Both the position numbers and the translations under genes were made by a program. From positions 650,792 to 714,791 of the forward strand of contig MNCI01001967.1 in assembly GCA_015680685.1 (NCBI GenBank): 64,000 nt of DNA, written 5' to 3'. This stretch comes from Gnetum montanum (lineage: Eukaryota > Streptophyta > Gnetopsida > Gnetales > Gnetaceae). The notes beneath the pieces are model-generated. The model made no database searches. It was not told the origin of the DNA and saw nothing but the letters and a program-made list of their open reading frames with translations. This document shows, piece by piece, positions 11,547 through 23,302 of the stretch; within the stretch, counting starts at the first letter, position 1, and each line of letters begins with the position of its first letter.

Positions 11547-12491
11547 TAATGAGCAACGAGGTACCCCTACCCTCAACCATACGAATATGAGCGTTTCACG
11601 CACGATCTGGTCAAATTCCAAGGACTAAGTGCTTATGCACCCTTGTGGACCAAGGACAGGTTGGTTGAACGTTGTCTTCTCAAGCTTACCTGTATGTCAT
11701 GATTGTATTGTTAAGTAAGCTTGAGGCATATGATTTTTATAGCTTTTATGTTTTTATGTCTTACGCTAGTAAGGAAGGAGAGAAGTAACTAAGTGACTAA
11801 TTTAACTTAACTACTTATTAACTAAGTTCTAACTAATCCTAACACCAGCATCCGTTCCCACTTGCTGTACACATCCTGAACTAGTGCAACACTGTTGGGA
11901 TTACCAAACACTAATCATTACTAGGTTATCAAGCGTTACACGCATCCTCGAAGTGGTCATGCTTGTGTAATTTAACGATTTTCTTAATTAATTAAAATGA
12001 ATTGTTGTGATAATATTAGAAATGTAAAGTGCATAAAATAAATGCATAAGAAAATAAAATAAAAGAAATGCATAAGAAAACAAATCTCAAGTGCTGCAAG
12101 GATGAATCAAAGAGCTCATCTTTATTACCATACACAAGGTGTGCTCAGGTACACAATGCTCGAATAAAGATCCATCCACACTTAGATCTCTTGCTTCGGG
12201 CACTTGGAGAATACTCTAACTTTCAAATAGACTACAAGAGTTTTGCTACTTGACTGTTAAAAGACTTCCTCCCAATTATGCGCTCGGGCACTATATTTAT
12301 AGACTTGGGAGCAACTACTCTAATAATTAGAGTAATTGCTCTAATAATTAGAATAACTACTAAAGTAACTACTAGAGTAACCACTCTAATAATGAGAATA
12401 ACTACTAAAGTAATTGCTAGAGTAATCACTCTAATAAATAGAGTAACTGCTCTAATAATTAGAATAACTGCTAGAGTAACCGCTCTAATCA
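11547..12491 (-). repeat. 3' LTR of element C
   Basis: Starts TAATGAGC (terminal TGATGAG with one change) and ends ...TAATCA against the plus-strand primer tract. The middle matches the 5' LTR at 20723-21430. U3 is an array of CTCTAATAATTAGAG-type units. Confidence 0.85.
12301..12489 (-). repeat. U3 palindromic array, CTCTAATAATTAGAG type (3' LTR of C)
   Basis: About 190 bp of short units alternating ACTCTAATAATTAGAGTAA with variants such as ACTGCTAGAGTAACC. The core is an inverted repeat, CTCTAAT-A-ATTAGAG. It lies just upstream of the LTR TATA region, so it probably holds the promoter's binding sites. Apparent open frames over it, on both strands, are by-products of the repeat. Confidence 0.75.
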
Positions 12492-12505
12492 TACCCCCAC
12501 GACTG
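12492..12505 (-). other. Polypurine tract (plus-strand primer) of element C
   Basis: The minus strand reads CAGTCGTGGGGGTA directly before the LTR. This is the usual place for the primer of second-strand synthesis. The same tract precedes the 3' LTRs of elements F, H and I. Confidence 0.75.
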
Positions 12506-12880
12506 AATGAAAACTCATCCTCGAGTTCCTTACAAAATATTGAGAAGGTATGGGATTATTGACTAATTGACAACTGATGGTGGAATAGGATGATAAACTC
12601 AATGTGCCTAGTGAACGGATCAATAAGCATATTACAACATTAGTGTTCATGACCATTGTGGTGAACACTCGTACATAAATGACATCCAAGCCTTTATTTG
12701 ATAGTTTTAAGAGAAAGAGAGAGAAAGAAGATGAAGCGTGTTGTTGCCAATGCCAAGATTGAGCCTTCTGTTGTTTATCCATAGCCAAGCCACTGGACTT
12801 GCTCCTTTTGTAAATGCTCTAGTTTCAATCCATCCTAAGTGCTTCCTCCAAGCCCAGTCCATTGTTTGTATGATCGCTAT
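12506..12880 (-). pseudogene. ORF2-position remnant of element C
   Basis: After a predicted 60-nt intron the minus strand has ATAGCGATCATAC where element F has ATGGCGATCATAC, so the start codon is lost (ATG to ATA at 12880-12878). About 375 bp remain before the polypurine tract. It is too short and broken to show the domain seen in ORF2 of elements A and E. Element F has a matching short version. No function is recognisable. Confidence 0.4.
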
Positions 12881-12940
12881 TTGCACACACAACACAATCA
12901 CAAATGAGCAAGGATAGATAAACCACAATGCAGTTGATAC
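12881..12940 (-). other. Predicted 60-nt intron, degenerate (element C)
   Basis: Minus strand AAG|GTATCA donor, TGCTCAT where element F has TGCTAAT, and GTGTGCAA at the end where F has GTGTGCAG. Same position and length as the intact-looking version in F (51204-51263). Confidence 0.42.
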
Positions 12941-14510
12941 CTTGCCTCGATGTGAGGTGCATTGGCTGAGTTATGATTATGGCAGAAACTGGTTCAGAGA
13001 TTTATCATTGGTGACTACCCAAGGTGTAGGGGTTAGGCAAATGATAGAATGGAAAAAATTTAAAAATTTGTGCCAGGGCCCCCATAACTAAGAGTGAACC
13101 TCCGATAGCTATAAGATGGAAAAATGTGAGGAACAAGAAAGATGAAAAATATCAACAACAATGCCAATAAAATGGATGTCATGGATGGGGATGAAACAAG
13201 AAATGATTGATTGCAGGAAATGTTTAAGGACAAGAAGTTAACAATTGCACCAAAAAGAAATGCTAGTGGGTCCTTCCCAAAACAGGCTCATGCCCTTTAT
13301 GCCCTGACAAACCCACAAACCAAAGAGTCCGTAGGCTCTACAAATGTCATTTGGAAGCAAGAGTTAAAAACTTACCCACAAGAATTCACCAAAGAAAAAC
13401 AATGCATCAACCCAGAATGGACTAATGATAAAACTAGCAATGAGGTAGAAAATGGGAAGAAAGATGAGAGGAGAGAATGGAATGGAGTTCCAAGAACAAG
13501 GTTGTGTAAAGTCCTTTATGTATTTTATGATTAATGTGATTAAGTAGAACTCATCTCAAATCTAGACTCAAACAAACCACATCCAGTAACCTTGCATCAA
13601 CACACTTGACCAATCCATCCACTTGAAGCAATAAGAATGCTTCCACAAAGAGTCATCACCATTCCAAGGAGAGCGAGATGGAAAAGTAGGAAGCGAGAAA
13701 GGGCCTTAGTTAGAGGGAACCTTCAGGCATGGGTAACATGTCTTTCTAGTTTTATAACCAATGCTTGTAGCCCATATTGCTTTATTATGTCTAAGGGATG
13801 TACTTTGAATTCTCACACCTTTTTTTTTGTTTTTGCATGAGAACCACACGATGCAAAGACTTCTTTTTCTTCACTTAACTTCTCAATTTTTGAACAATGT
13901 TAAAATGGCAAAAAACCCAAGAAAAAGCATCGAAGAACCCAAGAGAATGGCTAGCACAAATGCATCGAATCTACTTGAAGTCACACCCTTTTCATCCTTT
14001 GAGTCTTTCCTTGGTTTGAAAAGTACCTAGCCACCAATTCATTAAAATTTTACTTCGAAAAAAAGGGACTATACAGTTCCAAGCCAAAGGAGACCATAGA
14101 GTTGTATGGATGAGTGGATGGCGTGGACTCATTGCCTGTTTTACCAAAAGAACCATACCTTAATGTCTGCATCATAATTCAAAGGTAAAAACCAAACATT
14201 AGTAATCAATATGATATAATTCAATCCACTATCATGAGCACTTATTAGATGATGAATAAAAGTAAATCAAGCAAACAAAGAAATAGTAAAAACATGAATG
14301 ATGGTGTAAAAAAAAATAAGAAAAGTTGAAAGAATGTGTAAAACGAAAAATGTGTAAAAAAAATTCAAAAAGAACTAAGGACCTAGAATGGTTAACATAG
14401 GTGGCCATCTCCCCTACGACTAAGTTGGAAGGAGGAGATCTAAAATAGTGAGCAGGGTTGTCCATCAAGAGAGGTAGCATGTGTACTAGCTATCCTAAGC
14501 TCCTAGAAAG
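12941..14510 (-). other. Non-coding linker of element C
   Basis: Holds the conserved GGGGAGGACCC-type block (13264-13297), the AGGCATGGGTAACATG block (about 13724-13742), a T-rich stretch near 13819-13830, and two G-rich primer-like tracts on the minus strand (about 13079-13090 and 14412-14422). A 107-codon antisense frame (13211-13534, plus strand) has a counterpart in element F but no family I recognise. Confidence 0.5.
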
Positions 14511-14520
14511 GTTTGGTTTA

Positions 14521-15640
14521 TTACACGTTGATCAAAAGTTTCTTATTTGGGCTCTCAAGTTTGTATATTGTCATGGCCCCTGAAGGAAAAGTTGCATAAA
14601 TAATATAAGGTCCTTCCCAAAATGTTTGAAATTTATTATGTTGTGGCACATGTGTTGGATTCCAGTAGAGAACCTTATCTCCTAGCTGATATTTAACTTT
14701 CCCAATTCTTAGGTCATGACATTGTTTATTGAAGGCCTTGTGCAATTCGTGAGATGACAGGCCAACTAATTGGTTTTCATCTAGCAAGTTAAGGGTTACT
14801 AACTATTATTTCTATGCTAGATCAAGGTCAAGGTTGAGGTCACATGTCGTGGATAGTATATGAAGCTCAGTTTGAATGGGAAGCGGTGGTAATTTACTAT
14901 ACACTAACTCATAGGGAGAGTAGCCTGTAAGGAGTTTCCATGTGGAGCGGTATGCCCAAAGAGCATTGTTCAGTTTAGTGCTCCAGTCTCACCTAAACTT
15001 GCTAATAGTTCTTGTTAGTATCTTTGTAATCTCCCTGTTGGTAACTTCTACTTGATTGTTCACTTGGGGGTGGTATGGTGTAGTCAATTTATGCTCAACC
15101 CCTAAGTGTTGCATTAATTTCTGAAAATTTTCACTTGTGAAGTATGTACCATTTTCTGAAATAAGTACACACGGCACACCAAACCTATTTATGATTTGTT
15201 GTTGAATAAATCGNTACACGGCACACCAAACCTATTTATGATTTGTTGTTGAATAAATCGTGCAGCTGTAGATGATGTACAATCTTTAACAATAGCTATT
15301 TCGGTCCATTTTATTGAGTAATCAATGCCAACAATAATATAAGATTTTCAATTGGACATTGGTGTAATTGGCCCCATAAAATCAATTCCCCAAATGTTGA
15401 AGGGTTCTAACAGTTGAATCCATTGTTGCGGAACCTCCATTCTAGCAATCATTCCCCCATCACGTTGTCAGCACTCACAAGATTGGACGAAACGATGGGG
15501 ATCCCTGAATAATGTAGGCCAATAATATCCTGCAAGCAGGATCTTAATGACCATTCGTCTTTGAGCATAATGACCCCCACAAGGACCCTCATGAGCATCT
15601 TGGAGAACTCATAGTTGATCTATATCGGGAACACACCATC
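14521..15640 (-). pseudogene. pol: Integrase domain of element C pol
   Basis: From N to C (minus): zinc-finger region about 15620-15460, core about 15400-15000 with WGIDFMGPIT, then SENGTYF, then NNQVEVTN, and a C-terminal region 14787-14521 with GDKVLYWNP and FWEGPYII (a GPY-like module). The second catalytic Asp of the D-D-E triad is Glu here (ENG in place of DNG). The single N at 15214 and the 45-bp duplication around it break the frame artificially. Other breaks are real stops. Confidence 0.87.
15169..15260. other. Assembly artefact: 45-bp duplication across a single N
   Basis: Positions 15169-15213 and 15216-15260 are identical, separated by N and one base. Elements A and B have this integrase segment once. 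This looks like two contig ends that overlap but were joined end to end. Confidence 0.85.
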
Positions 15641-15839
15641 AAAAAAAGCCATTGGGACACACTTTGTAATGTTGTCCATTAATCTCAATAAAGTACTTGG
15701 CTTTGTGAAGAAACTATTATTTCTTCTTATGGTTTAACTCTTGTGGTGTTTTTTGGGTGAGGAGATAGGTAAGAATGCTACTGTACCAGTTTGTCTCTGT
15801 GGGTGATTGATTATTCACTATGCTAGAAAAGAGGAATTC

Positions 15840-16140
15840 ATTAGGGAAATGATCAGAAATTGGATACTCATCCTCTTTGTTGTCCCATCACAACCAAGAT
15901 AAATGATCAACAATTACATTCTTGGTGCCCTTGCGATCGATCATCATTAAATCAAACTCTTGTAAGATTACAAGCCATCGTATGATATGAGGGCTTACCA
16001 TTAGCTTACTCATGAGGAACCAAATTGCACTATGATCTGTATGTATATATACTTTATATCCCAATACATAGTGTCTAAACTTTTCTAGTGCAAACACTAC
16101 AACCATTAATTCTTTATCTATGGTAGTGTAGTTAAGTTGT
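15840..16140 (-). pseudogene. pol: RNase H domain of element C pol
   Basis: The frame 16106-15888 (minus) reads VVVFALEKFRHYVLGYKVYIHTDHSAIWFLM in outline. Landmarks are EKFRHY, HTDH with the catalytic Asp, LQEFDL, and a closing VDHLSWL that retains the last conserved Asp. Among the three autonomous-type copies this RNase H is the best preserved. Upstream it connects to RT through broken frame. Confidence 0.85.
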
Positions 16141-17480
16141 GCACCAGCGATACTTTTACTTGCACAGTGGATGTAATAAGGATGCTTCTAGTCATCTAAC
16201 TATGTAAGTACGGCTCCTAAAGCATAGTTGGACACATTAGTCATGAGATGAAATGGTTTGGACCAGTCAGGAGCTTGTAGAATGGGTATTTCATTTAGCT
16301 CTTATTTCAGAGTTTGGAAAGCTAATTCGCATTCCCTGGTCCACTCGAAAGGTACATCCTTTTTCGTTAATTCCACCAATGGTTTGGCAACCTTTGAAAA
16401 GTTCTCAATAAATCTCCTATAGTAGCTAGTATGTCCAAGGAATGACCAAATATCTTTGACAGTTTTCAGTTGACGGGTAATTCCTTAGATAATTCCTATG
16501 TGTGAGATTTTGTGCCCTAGTACTACGCCTTCTTGGACCATCAAATGGCTTTTTTGCCAATTGAACCTCAAATTGGTTTCTATACTCTTTTTAACACTTG
16601 CTCCAACCGGTCTAAGGCTTGATCAAAGTTTGCTCCATAAGTGAAGAAGTCATCCATAAAGACCTCTATGCCATTCCCTATCTACTATTGGAATATGCTT
16701 AGAACTAGTTATTGAAATGTTGTAAGGACATTGCACAAAGCCAAACGGCATTTATTTGTATGCGAACATTCCCCAAGGACTGATGAATGTAGTCTTAGCT
16801 TGGTCTTCTGGGGCTATTTGTATTTGGTTATATCCGCTATATCCATATAGAAAAATGTAATAGTGATGCCCTGCGATGGTGTCTAAGACTAGGTCAACAA
16901 ATAGCAATGGAAAGTGATCTTTGAATGTTGCCATATTTAGTAGCTTGAAATCTATGCACATCCTCCATTTGCCTCCCTTTTTAGGCAAAATAACTAAGGG
17001 GCTAACCCATTCACTATCAGTAATGGGGTGTATGAACCTAGCCTTGAGAAGCTATTTAATTTCTTCTTTAAGTACTTGCTTCAGCTTAGGGTTCAATCAC
17101 CTCTGTGTTGTCTTCGAGGCTTCATGGAGGGGTCAGTGTAAATTCTATGTTGGCATATCATAGGATCTATTCCAGTTAATTTGGTATATGACCAAGCAAA
17201 GGCTTCCAACCATTTATTTATTACCTTTAGCAGTTCTTCTTTCTATTGAGGAGTAAGCTTAGTGTTCATAATTATCGATTTTCCATTTTTAAGGAACGTG
17301 TATTCCATACCGGTGGGCAATGATTTTAGCTCGAGGGGCTCCTGCTTAAATTTCTTAGGGATTTCCAACTTCCCCTAGTTGATATTTTCAATGTTAAGAC
17401 TTGGAAGTTGGTGGTGGACTTGCTCTAATGCTTCTATCCTATCGATGTAAGCACAAGTGAAACCTTTAGTTGGTTCCATT
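16141..17480 (-). pseudogene. pol: Reverse transcriptase domain of element C pol
   Basis: Minus-strand landmarks: acidic linker about 17480-17240, then MCIDFKLLN, KDHFPLLF and YGYSGYNQI in the frame 16988-16752, FMDD encoded by 16660-16649 (intact), and the thumb segment about 16500-16360. Multiple stops and frameshifts lie between. The layout is the same as in elements A and B, which it resembles at the DNA level throughout. Confidence 0.87.
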
Positions 17481-17559
17481 CATATAAGCGAACTACTTTC
17501 TTGATCAGTTGTCAGCCACTAGGTGTCTTCCTATCATGTTGCTGCTGCATATAGACATC

Positions 17560-18207
17560 TTTGTATGTTAATCACTTGTGCACATTGATTGCATGTAGGC
17601 AATGCTAAACTTTGCATAAACCATGACCTCTATAGGCAATTACACCCTATGTCACTATATGCAATGTACGAAAATTTCTTCTTCTCGATCTTTCTAAATG
17701 TATTTTCCTTTGATATTTCTAAGGAAAGATCATAGATTCCTAGGTGTGCATCGATGGTGCTTAGCCATGCTCTTTCCATTATGATTGGGAAGTCCCCCTT
17801 ACCGTTGTTCACCTGAATCACTAGGAAGTCAGCTAGGTACGACCACCCACAAATAGTGGTAACAATGTCTTCCACCAGTCCTAATGGGATAGTGATGGAC
17901 TGTCGGCCAACTCTAGATGAATGTTGCTCTTTTTCAATGGAGGTAAGTTCCAAGCCTTGTACATTTCTTGAGAAATTAAGTTGACACCAGAACCTAAATC
18001 GAAAAGAGCCTTGCACGATGCATTTCTAGCAATTTGTAAGTATATCAGAGGACTCCCAAGATCAGAGAATTTCCTAGAAAGGTGGCCAGCTTTGATCCAG
18101 TTGGTGATGGCATGTGTTAGCATGACCATATGTGTTGAGCGTGGTGATTGGGTTGAAGGGGGCTCCAAAGTTTTTATTGATACTAAGACATCTAAGAAAT
18201 CAGCCAC
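17560..18207 (-). pseudogene. pol: Aspartic protease domain of element C
   Basis: Two overlapping minus-strand frames (18207-17881 and 18016-17630) together cover it, implying one frameshift. The active-site region reads ALFDLGSGVNLIS, where the family motif D-S-G has become D-L-G. The second half includes a GLVEDIVTT stretch and a FPIIMERAWLST stretch also found in A, B and F. It ends in a Cys-containing tail near 17630. Confidence 0.8.
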
Positions 18208-18519
18208 TTGTGATTACAAGGGCTTGGTTGGACTGTTGGTTCTAAAGAAAGGTCTTTTCTTCATGTGGTTATTGGAACCAATAGTAGGTTGAGAGTTAAC
18301 AGCCCTCATGGTATAGATGAGAAGGATGATATGTGTGTGGAATATCACCTCTAGAAGAGGGAGTCCCATAATACTTGTGGACTTGGTAGTGAGGTTGAGG
18401 AGTGATGTGACTAGTAGAGTCATGTGGGGAGATTAGTTGCTACACATAATATCCATACAGGTCAAGTTGTTGGTAAGGATACTATTGCCTTAGTGGTGGC
18501 ATTCCCCATGATTGTGGGC

Positions 18520-20573
18520 ATTGCCACTATTGATATTGCTTAATCAGTTGTGGTGGAGTTCCACTAGGATAATATGTTAAGGGTTGGTGGAACTGTCTTG
18601 GGTTACCTTGAGGATAAGGTAACCTTTGGGGTGTTTTCCTTTTGTTTAATCGTGGGTTGAGTGCATACACCCAAGACTCCTGCAAATGTGATATTACAGG
18701 GCAACATCCCTTAGGATGGTCATATTGACATATCTCGCATCCACTATCATTGTCTGTTTTCAAATCCACAACCTCTTCAATGATGGAACCTTTGCCCTTA
18801 CCCTTGCTACGTGCATGTTGAGATTCTCTCTTTTTTTCTTTTTTTGCGATCACTACCTTGCTCTCTAGACTCTACGATTTTAAGAACAGTTTGAAATCTA
18901 TTGTCTAGGGAATCCCACATTTGGTCTACCTTTGCCGAAACTTCTGATATCATCTTTTGGATAGGCAAAGTTTTCCTATTTACCATCTCTTCAAGTGGTG
19001 ACTCTTCTTCATCTTCACAAAATCTTACTCCCCTCTTCTAAAGGGAAGGATCTTAGTTATACTCTTCCACACTTTCTCTCTTCCATAGCTCAACATCTTC
19101 CTTAGCAACTTTCTCCAACAGTTGTTGGATTTGATGGGACTTAAGCTCGAATAGTCTCCCTTGGGCATAAGTCCCAAGGATTCTTCTCATTTCATGCCTA
19201 AGCCCATCCACGAGATGGCACAATTGATCCCTTTGCCAATAACCATGTCTAGGACAATGATGTAATAATGCATAGTATTGGCCCATGGCAGCATCCAAGG
19301 GTTCATGTCCTCCTTGTTTTCAATCTTGGATTTGCTTTCGCAGGTTGAACACTTGGGAGTACGTTTGGTACTTATCGTTGAATAATTCTATCATAGTACT
19401 CCATCTACGAATAGATTCTAGTTCTAAGGACCGATACCAACTTTCTGCTTCTTTAACTAGTGTCTGCGGGAACAAATTAAGGTTTTGCCATTCATTCTCT
19501 ATGTTTTGTAAGGCACATGAATCATGGAATGCTTGTAAATGATTCTGAGGATTAGCGTTGTATCCCCTCACAAATCGTGGGATATTGTTCATATCTAAGC
19601 TCTTGATCCTACTATCTTTCTAGTGCCTTGTTGGAATTCTAACAACTTTAGTTATGTCTAACATACTTCAAGTAGCGAGTAGGGGTTCATCATGATTGTC
19701 TCGTCCATGGGGTCTATGATGCCTATGTTGTTCCCTACTCTCCCTTCTTCTATGTCATGACTCTCTAGAGTGCCCTCATCCCCTTTCCTAGCTGTTTCGT
19801 CTATGACTTCCACTTTGCCTACCTTTATCCCCATTGTCTTTTTCTTTATGACTACTTTTAGATATTAAAGGAGAGGGTGAAGGAGATGATGAAGGTGAAG
19901 AAGAAGGAGAACCGTCACCATGATAATGTCTGCTACCTTCTCTTCTGCAGTCTCAGCCCTGATCACGATTGCAATCAGAATGTCCACCTTTATCATGAGT
20001 TCGTGTTCCTTTTTCGGACCCTTTGTGCCTATGGGTATCAAAACCTAGGTTATGAATAGTGAAATGAAGGTCCTAATACACAACCCCTTGGCCAAAGTCA
20101 AGGGGAGGAACATCGTTGTGTGGAAAACTGCCTGAGGTAGGTTTACCACCCTCATTTTCGCTTAAGACATGTGGGGCATCTTGGGACCACTTACCCTTCA
20201 AAAACTTATGATGTTTCTCCTATTACAAGTCCCTTTGACATTGTGCCTCTATGGGATGGTATTCTATCGAGTTATGGTCTTGCACAACGTATTCTGCATG
20301 TAAGTGCAACATGCCAATTCATGTGAGAGCACAAAGAAGCATGCTCAGGACTAAACGATCGGGAGGTAACACTATGTTACCTTCTAAGTCTCACCAATGT
20401 AGTTGTTTTTCTTAATGGAGATAAAGGTGAATTTTGGTATATACTCATCAGAATGAATATATACCACTCGAACTTGTTGAGGGACTGGTGGATCAACGTC
20501 ATGTGTATTACACCACTGACTATTTTCTGTTTTAGACCTAGGTGGTGAGGTGCTTTTGTATGAAGAAGGAGAC
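18520..20573 (-). pseudogene. gag: Gag of element C (type I)
   Basis: Likely start ATG at 20573 (MSPSSYKSTSPPR). A His/Ser/Glu-rich charged region follows (20060-19780), then the gag core at 19592-19053 with RFVRGYNANPQNHLQAFHD, LVKEAESWYRSLE and LRHEMRRILGTYAQGRL. The zinc knuckle at about 18750-18690 is CEICQYDHPKGCCP, spaced C-x2-C-x3-H-x4-C, one residue shorter than the common CCHC knuckle. Frame changes occur near 19300 and 18850. Confidence 0.85.
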
Positions 20574-20604
20574 ATACTTGTCTGTTCAGTGTGCAATGTA
20601 TTCN

Positions 20605-20721
20605 AAGAACTTAGTTAATAAGTAGTTAAGTTAAATTAGTCACTTAGTTACCTCTCTCTTTCCCTACTAGCGTAGGACATAAAAACATAAAAGCTATAAA
20701 AATCATATGCCTCAAGCTTAC
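20605..20721. other. Inverted, misplaced contig between two Ns in the 5' LTR of element C
   Basis: This 117-bp piece matches the LTR of element C (about 11708-11830) only as its reverse complement, while both neighbours are in the expected orientation. Its reverse complement overlaps the sequence ending at the N at 20900 and extends it rightward, so it belongs there. Confidence 0.85.
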
Positions 20722-20722
20722 N

Positions 20723-21430
20723 TATGAGTGTTTCATGCACGATCTGGTCAAATTCCAAGGACTAAGTGCTTATGCACCCTTGTGGAACAAGGATGAGTTT
20801 GTTGATCATTGTCTTCCCAAGCTTACTTGTATGTCACGATTGTATGGTTAAGTAAGCTTGAGGCATATGATTTTTGTAGCTTTTATGTTTTTATGTCCTN
20901 GCTTGTGTAATTTAACGATTTGCTTAATTGAACAAAATGAATTTTTGTGCTAAGAACATAAATGTAAAGTGCATAAAATAAAATAAATGCATAAGAAAAT
21001 AAAATAAAAGAAATGTGGAAGAAAAAAAATCTCAAGTGTTGTAAGGATGAATTAAAGAACTCGTCTTTATTGCCGTACACAAGGTGTGCTCAGGTACACA
21101 ATGCTCAAATAAAGATCCATCCACACTTAGACCCCCTACTACAGGCACTTGGAAAATACTCTAACTTTCAAATAGACTAGAAGAGTTTCACTACTTGACT
21201 GCTAAAAGACTTCCTTCCAATTATGCACCTAGGCACTGTATTTATAGACTTGGGGGCAACTACTCTAATAATTAGAGTAATCACTCTAATAATTAGAATA
21301 ACTGCTAAAGTAACCACTCTAACAATTAGAATAATTACTAGAGTAACTGCTAGAGTAGCCACTCTAATAATTAGAGTAATTGCTAACTACTCTAATAATT
21401 AGAATAACTACTAGAGTAACCGTCTCATCA
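20723..21430 (-). repeat. 5' LTR of element C (gapped)
   Basis: Matches the 3' LTR 11547-12491 but is missing the terminal piece with the primer site (gap at 20604-20722) and about 200 bp at the N at 20900. U3 array at 21245-21425. Ends CTCATCA, followed by target duplication CACAC. Confidence 0.8.
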
Positions 21431-21435
21431 CACAC

Positions 21436-22260
21436 CATGCAAGGACTTATTCGTTTATTGTGTCTAAGGGGTATGCTTTGAATTCCCATTTTTTTTTGAA
21501 TTTTTGGATGGGAACCATACCATGTAAAGACTTTATTTGACTTCCTATCAGTGGCCGAAATGGAATAATAAGAAGTTCATAAAAAACACTTAAGAACTTA
21601 AGGAAGTAGAAGGGTACAAAGAGTACTGAATCCCCTTGAAGCCACACCCTTTACAAACCTTTGAATCCTTCCTAATTCCAGAACTACCAAGGTCACCAAT
21701 TAATTAAAGTTTCTTTAATGGAAGGGATCTCAAATTCCCAGAACAAGGAAAATCATAGAGTCTAGTGGATGGGTGGATGACGTGGACTCACTGCCTATTC
21801 CAATAAAAATAAATCATGTTAAAGTCATTAGATATCAAAATTCAAAAATAGAAACTAGACATCAACAATCACACATTAAGTGCAAACCATCATTAGTAAA
21901 CACCAACAGTGACATTGTGTCCTATGACAATAAAGTAGTTTTATTAGCAAAAATAAGGAAATATCATACTTGAACAAAATAAAATAAAGTAAAATATATA
22001 AGAAAGTGTAAAATAATCAAGAAAGGTTCAAAGGTACTAATGATAGTGTAAAATTAGAAAAACCTGAAAATCAAAAATTTGTGAAATAAATAACTTTGTA
22101 AAATCAAAAACATAGAAAACAAAAAGTAGAAAAATTGGGAAGCCATATGGATTGTTAATAGGGATGGCCATCATCCCCCATGACTAAGTTGGAAGGAGGA
22201 GATCCAAAAAATAGAACATGGTTGTCCATCCATTGATGTGGTAGTTGCACTGGCTTGTCT
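21436..22260 (-). other. Non-coding linker of element B, right part
   Basis: Continues 10681-11546 after the element C insertion. Contains the T-rich stretch at 21489-21497 and a primer-like G-rich tract (minus strand AGTCATGGGGG, 22185-22175) just downstream of integrase. No coding frame of note. Confidence 0.55.
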
Positions 22261-22261
22261 T

Positions 22262-23302
22262 AGCTCTAAGAAAGGTTTTACTTACTAGATGTTGACCAAC
22301 TACTTTTTATTTGGGCTTTCAAGTTTGTAGATTATCATGGTCCCAAAGGGAAAGGCTTGATCAATTATGTAACATCCATCCCACAATGTTTGAAATTTTG
22401 CCTTCTAAGGTACATGTGTGGGTTTCTAATAGAGAACCTTATCTCTTAATTGAAGTTTTACTTTCCTTATTTTGAGGTCATGATATTGCTTACTGAATTC
22501 CTTGCACACCTCATTCAAAGATAGGGCCACTAATCAATTTTCATCTAGCACATTCAGGTTGATCAATCTTTCTTTTTGTGCTAGACTTAGGTCAAGGTTT
22601 AGATCACAAGTTGTTGAGAGTGTACTGAGCTCAAACTAGATTGGAAGCATTGGAAGTTTTCCATACACTAACTCATAAGGAGAGTAGCCAATAGGAAGTT
22701 TCTATGTTGAACGATCAGCCCAAAGGACATCGTTAAGTTTTGCACTCCAATCTTTCCTATATTTGCTAATGGTTCATGTTAGTATTTTTGTGATCTCCTG
22801 GTTGGTTACCTTTGCTTGAGCATTGACTTGGGGGTGGTAAGGTGTTGTTAATTTATGTTTAACCACCAAGTGTTGCATTAACTTTCTAAAAGTGGCACCT
22901 GTGAAATGAGTTCCATTATCAGAAATTAGTAAACATGGCACCCCAAACCTATTTATGATATTTTGTTGTATAAATCTAGTAGCAGTGGATGATCTATAAA
23001 TAGTAATGGCTACTGCTTCTGTCCATTTTGTGCGGTAGTCAACTACTATGTTAATATATGTCTTTTTGTTGGACATGGGTGTGATGGGATCCATGAAGTC
23101 AATGCCCCATATGTTAAAAGGTTCTAGTGGTTGAATCCACTATTGAGAACCTTCCATGCGAGTGGTCATCCCCCCATCTCATTGACAACATTCACAAGAT
23201 TGGATAAACTAGTGGGCATCCCTAAAGGTTGTAGGCCAATAGTATCCTACCATTAGGATTTTTATGGTTGTGTGTCTTCCTACATAGTGGCCTCTGCAAG
23301 GC
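22262..23302 (-). pseudogene. pol: Integrase domain of element B pol, N-terminus deleted
   Basis: The frame 23094-22774 (minus) has FGVPCLLISDNGTHF with the second Asp intact, then NAQAKVTN, where the catalytic Glu of the triad has become Lys. The C-terminal region continues to about 22262. At about 23302 the sequence jumps from the integrase zinc-finger region straight into RNase H. Compared with element A (3890-4280) about 390 bp are missing, taking most of the zinc finger and the end of RNase H. Confidence 0.83.

Larger units (their letters stand above)
11547..21430 (-). mobile_element. Element C: full-span Ty3/gypsy retrotransposon nested in element B
   Basis: Bounded by 5-bp direct repeats CACAC (11542-11546 and 21431-21435). 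It has a 3' LTR (11547-12491), polypurine tract, linker, integrase, RNase H, RT, protease, gag and a gapped 5' LTR (20723-21430). All genes are broken. Four single-N joins fall in it, and the stretch with the primer site is missing between 20604 and 20723. About 9.9 kb, a normal size for an autonomous Athila-type element. Confidence 0.88.

Noticed and set aside
12232-12562. Open frames on both strands with Ile/Thr/Arg/Val repeats
   Set aside because: They read through the CTCTAATAATTAGAG array of an LTR. The periodic peptide is a by-product of the tandem DNA repeat.
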